This document shows, piece after piece, positions 60,815 through 64,000 of a stretch of 64,000 bases of DNA; within the stretch, counting starts at the first letter, position 1, and every line of letters begins with the position of its first letter. Source of the DNA: Entamoeba histolytica HM-1:IMSS (Eukaryota; Evosea; Mastigamoebida; Endamoebidae); the NCBI RefSeq assembly GCF_000208925.1, contig NW_001914874.1:81072-145071 (forward strand), written 5' to 3'. The notes below the pieces were generated by a model, which was not told the DNA's origin, did not search any database, and was given only the letters and a program-made list of their open reading frames with translations. A program made the position numbers and the translations under genes.

Positions 60815-61771
60815 ATGGAAGATGAAATACTCAATGACCCATTAAATTATCAAACTGAAGGTGTTCAAAATGACCAAACTCATTTTCACATTGACCTTGC
60901 ATTAATACCATTAATTTTAATATACTTGCCGTTAATATTTACTTTTCAAATAAATTCATTAGCACATTTAATGAAAGGGCTTGTAGGAACAATTATCCCG
61001 TGTTGTATTATTAGTGGGTGTAGAATAATTATTGAATACTTTATTCTTCGTCCATTGTTTCATTCTGTCCTTCCTTTTTCCTTACCTAAATTACGTCGTA
61101 GAGAAAAAGGTCATTTATATGCAACTTCTATTTATGACATTGGTGTTAATCTTATTTTAATTCCATTCAGCTTTCATGTATTTAGATTAGAAGATTGGTT
61201 TCCATCAGAATTGTTTGGAAAAGAAGAAACAACCTCATTATTTGAAAATTATCCTAATACATCTTTGTCTTCAAGCTTATTATTCTTTATTTGTTTTCAA
61301 CTAGGGCATATTATTCATTCAATTATATTCCAATTTGTTACTTCATTTACTCAGTATAATGAAATTGCTTATCAATTATTAAAAGGGTTATTTTTGATAT
61401 ACGCCTTCATTATTCATTACTACCGTTTTTCAGTAATATTTATCATTATATTAGATATTCTTGAAGTGATTAAAAACATTGAATTTTTAAAACTAAACTT
61501 GAGTATTAAATTTTCTTTTATACTCTCTTTATGTTCACTTCTCATAATTTTAAGAGTATTATACATTATTCCATTTTGTCTTATTAAGCCATTATTTGAT
61601 AATTATTCTATACTTGTTGATGAAGATAATAAGTGGCTTGGTGTTGGATCTTTTATCATTGTTATTCTCTCTACAACAGCATTACTCTTCTTGTTATTGT
61701 TTGATATTATTCTTCTATATAGAAAATTAATTTTAGGTTGGTACTCTATTAAATCTCAACAACTTATTTAA
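60815..61771 (+). CDS. TLC-domain protein, degenerate ceramide synthase paralogue
   Basis: 318 residues with about seven membrane segments. It aligns with the ceramide synthase at 43530: RLEDWFPSELFGK (124-136) and FENYP (143-147) match RYEDWMPSALFGK and WENYP, followed by the same helix order. The active-site residues are gone. The His pair is replaced (AYQLLKG, 185-191) and LHDIVDA becomes LDILEV (213-218), losing His and changing the second Asp to Glu. It keeps an intact ORF, so a non-catalytic role such as regulating or dimerising with the active enzyme is inferred. Other TLC families (TRAM, CLN8) are less likely given the shared loop. Confidence 0.8.
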   Translation: MEDEILNDPLNYQTEGVQNDQTHFHIDLALIPLILIYLPLIFTFQINSLAHLMKGLVGTIIPCCIISGCRIIIEYFILRPLFHSVLPFSLPKLRRREKGHLYATSIYDIGVNLILIPFSFHVFRLEDWFPSELFGKEETTSLFENYPNTSLSSSLLFFICFQLGHIIHSIIFQFVTSFTQYNEIAYQLLKGLFLIYAFIIHYYRFSVIFIIILDILEVIKNIEFLKLNLSIKFSFILSLCSLLIILRVLYIIPFCLIKPLFDNYSILVDEDNKWLGVGSFIIVILSTTALLFLLLFDIILLYRKLILGWYSIKSQQLI

Positions 61772-63459
61772 TGATTGTAACCAATTTCTTATTATTTTTC
61801 ATTTCTTGTTTTTATGTTTTATTATTACATATGTAAATAACTTAATTCAACCAATTTTATTGTGTGACATTAAGTAATTTGTTAAAGTCCAAAGGAAGAG
61901 CATTACTTCTTTGTTCATGTGAAAAAAATAGCTGTCTAATCTTAAAAGATACAAAAATTAATATACCATAAAGAAAAACATTTATGTTTCATTCTTCCTT
62001 CATAACACCCACAAAACCTATTTTATTGTACACTGACTTTAATGACATTCCAATAATATAAAATAAATTCTATTCTGTTTATTTGTGAATAATTGGTACA
62101 ACTGAGCTTTTTTAGTGATTTTAATTGATAGAATAAATTACTTTCACACAGTTTATTTTAATAAACTGTTTTACTTCAACAAATGTCATAAAACAATCAA
62201 ACCAGTGAATTTAATTATTAATAGTCATTGTTAAATTTAAAGGAGAATTTTATAGGCTTTGTTAATACTTTTTATTACTTAAGTTTAACTTGTGCTTCAC
62301 TATCATTTGTTTTATTATATCTTCAGATTGATCTAATTTGAACGTCATGATTAAATAACTTAATACCGAACAAACAGTTGTGACTCAAATAAGATATAGA
62401 CAAATAAATAATTATAAAACTATTAACAAATACTTTTTGAAACACAAATTTAATATAAACAATGACCATTTGACTAACATCATATGCAAAGAGTTTATAT
62501 AATTAGATTTAGTGTTATACTATTCTTTATTTTTTTAAAGACAAAACTGTCTTTATATATGATATAATATAACATTGAAATGAAATATTTTTATTAAACT
62601 AGAAATATTCAATACAAAATCATTCAAAAAATAAGAATAAATTCATTTCAGTCATTATTGATATCGATTAATAAAGTATGTCAATAACATACCTGAGTGA
62701 TCATGTATCAATAAGTTGATTTCATGGTTATCAAAAAATAAGGGTAATAATAAAGGGTAAGTATTTCAGAAAAAGAAAGCAAAAATAAACTAACAAATCA
62801 TGAATTTAATCATAAGACTCATTTACAAAATACAAAAATAATTCATAATTAATCGAGAATATTGACTCAATATTATAAAAGACAAATTTACTTAATATTT
62901 TTCAAAAAATATAAGAATTAGTATAATATTATAAACCTCAAAATATATAAATTTCTTTGACTTAAGCTAGCACAGTTAACTTTTAGAATAAATTTTGTTG
63001 ATAGATGATAATACATTTGGTGTTGTGTTATTTACTAACATAGTATTTATTTAAAATAATATTTTACATAAAGATTTAAACATTCCTTATTATTTTGTTA
63101 TAACGTAACTTTTTGTATATGTCATATTATTAAATACTATGACTATTTATTACTCCATATATTTTCTTTCTTTTCTTCTAATAACAAATATTTAATTAAA
63201 TGAATATTAAAATATATCCATTGTAGTTCTTTCAAATAGACATAATGAAAAAAAGATTTTTATCCATTTTTATACTCTTTGTTTCAACTATTTTTAGAGA
63301 GAATAAAATTTCAATAGTCTCTTTAGACTTTTATTTCTAATAAAACAATGAATATAAAATCATTTAATGATAATAACTCATTTATGAACAAATGAAGAAT
63401 GATATTTAGTTTCATAAATAATGGTTGATAATCATTTTGATGAGATTGACTTTAATTAG
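61772..63459. other. Intergenic DNA, no gene seen
   Basis: AT-rich. It contains a 22-bp near-palindrome at 62148-62169 (10-bp arms ACAGTTTATT/AATAAACTGT, 2-nt centre). No coding-like text recognised. Confidence 0.5.
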
Positions 63460-63850
63460 AATTAACTTATACGTTTTAGAATTAATATCTAGTTTTCTTC
63501 CTCATCAACGATTATTAACAATTGTTTCTTGTCATTACACTCTGACTACAGAAGATGGGATTATATAGTATTAGTTACTAACTTAACTACGAATAAAACA
63601 TTTGTCTTAGTTATGGCATTGTTTCATTCAAATTTAGATATGGTTTAATGAATATCATTCGACAAATTGTTAATGTGGAGAATCTTTACCGTTAATTTGT
63701 TGATTTGATGGAGTTATTTTCTCTCTTGAAAGTGTATCATAGAGTATGTTATAATCAAAATAGAAAATATAGACAGTAATAGTATAAAGATATGTTATAA
63801 AGCAATAATTGGACTAAGATGGAATGAAAAGAATGATGAATCACAAAAGT
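63460..63850 (+). pseudogene. Possible gene relic
   Basis: Plus-strand frames read SSSSTIINNCFLSLHSDYRR then WDYIVLVTNLTTNKTFVLVM and HSNLDMV to a stop, followed by MNIIRQIVNVENLYR and FVDLMELFSLLKVYHRVC in other frames. Residue mix is protein-like. Family not recognised. Confidence 0.3.
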
Positions 63851-64000
63851 GGAATTAAGTGAATGAGATTATAAATAAAACAAAAAGAAATAAGAATAGT
63901 TGTGTATTAAAGTTTTTTTTTTTGAAGAAATAGGACAGTAAAAAGGGTGGATATACAATAATAATGAATGAAGGAAATAATATATGAAGAGAAAAGAGTG

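Noticed and set aside
1..64000. tRNA, rRNA, CRISPR or operon structures
   Set aside because: No cloverleaf-like GC-rich blocks, no long RNA genes and no regular spaced repeats were seen; gene spacing and introns are eukaryotic.

Overview
The window is eukaryotic nuclear DNA from an amoeba of the genus Entamoeba, most likely the E. histolytica/dispar group. This is an inference from several signs. The DNA is extremely AT-rich. Most genes are short and intronless. The few introns are 50-117 nt and begin GTTTGT. Promoters carry (A/T)A(A/T)GAACT (GAAC) elements, and there is a SINE-type retroposon with a T tail and long target-site duplications. The gene content also fits: an ATP-type phosphofructokinase of about 48 kDa, many Rho/Rab/Rap regulators, and a Lys-rich secreted protein. 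There are no operons, CRISPR arrays, rRNA or recognisable tRNA genes.

Layout. 1-3 kb: the 5' part of a lineage-specific gene (minus strand) and a SINE copy with an 18-bp target duplication. 3-12 kb: phosphofructokinase; a membrane protein with a zinc finger and an MYRF-like self-cleaving (peptidase S74) domain; a WD40 pseudogene; a TBC Rab-GAP; a Rap-GAP. 12-20 kb: a small ORF, a secreted Lys-rich protein with a decayed SINE next to its 5' end, a Rab GTPase with an altered catalytic Gln, and a small spliced gene. 20-32 kb: a DH-like/PH/RhoGAP/LIM protein, an MFS transporter, a DENN protein, a SPRY protein, ribosomal eL13 and a small membrane protein. 32-39 kb: a PH/propeller/C1 protein, a three-exon UBE3A-like HECT ligase, a coiled-coil protein and the Rce1 CAAX protease. 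39-49 kb: gene relics, a paralogue of the gene at the left edge, a WD40 protein, ceramide synthase, WRNIP1/RarA ATPase, a PQ-loop transporter, and the convergent spliced genes ISY1 and RPA3. 49-52 kb: a cluster of decayed genes. 52-62 kb: SPT5, a large XPF-like protein that may be SHOC1/ZIP2, a relic, and a ceramide-synthase paralogue that lacks the catalytic residues. 62-64 kb: non-coding DNA with a possible relic.

Themes. Six or seven genes act on small GTPases (TBC, RapGAP, Rab, DH/RhoGAP, DENN, PH-C1, Rce1). This fits the known expansion of these families in Entamoeba, and I see no sign that they form a functional cluster. The most interesting items are the putative membrane-tethered self-cleaving zinc-finger factor, the lineage-specific paralogue pair, the secreted Lys-rich protein with a phage-like C-terminal domain, the pseudo-ceramide synthase, the XPF-like meiotic candidate, and the SINE pair that shows transition-biased decay.
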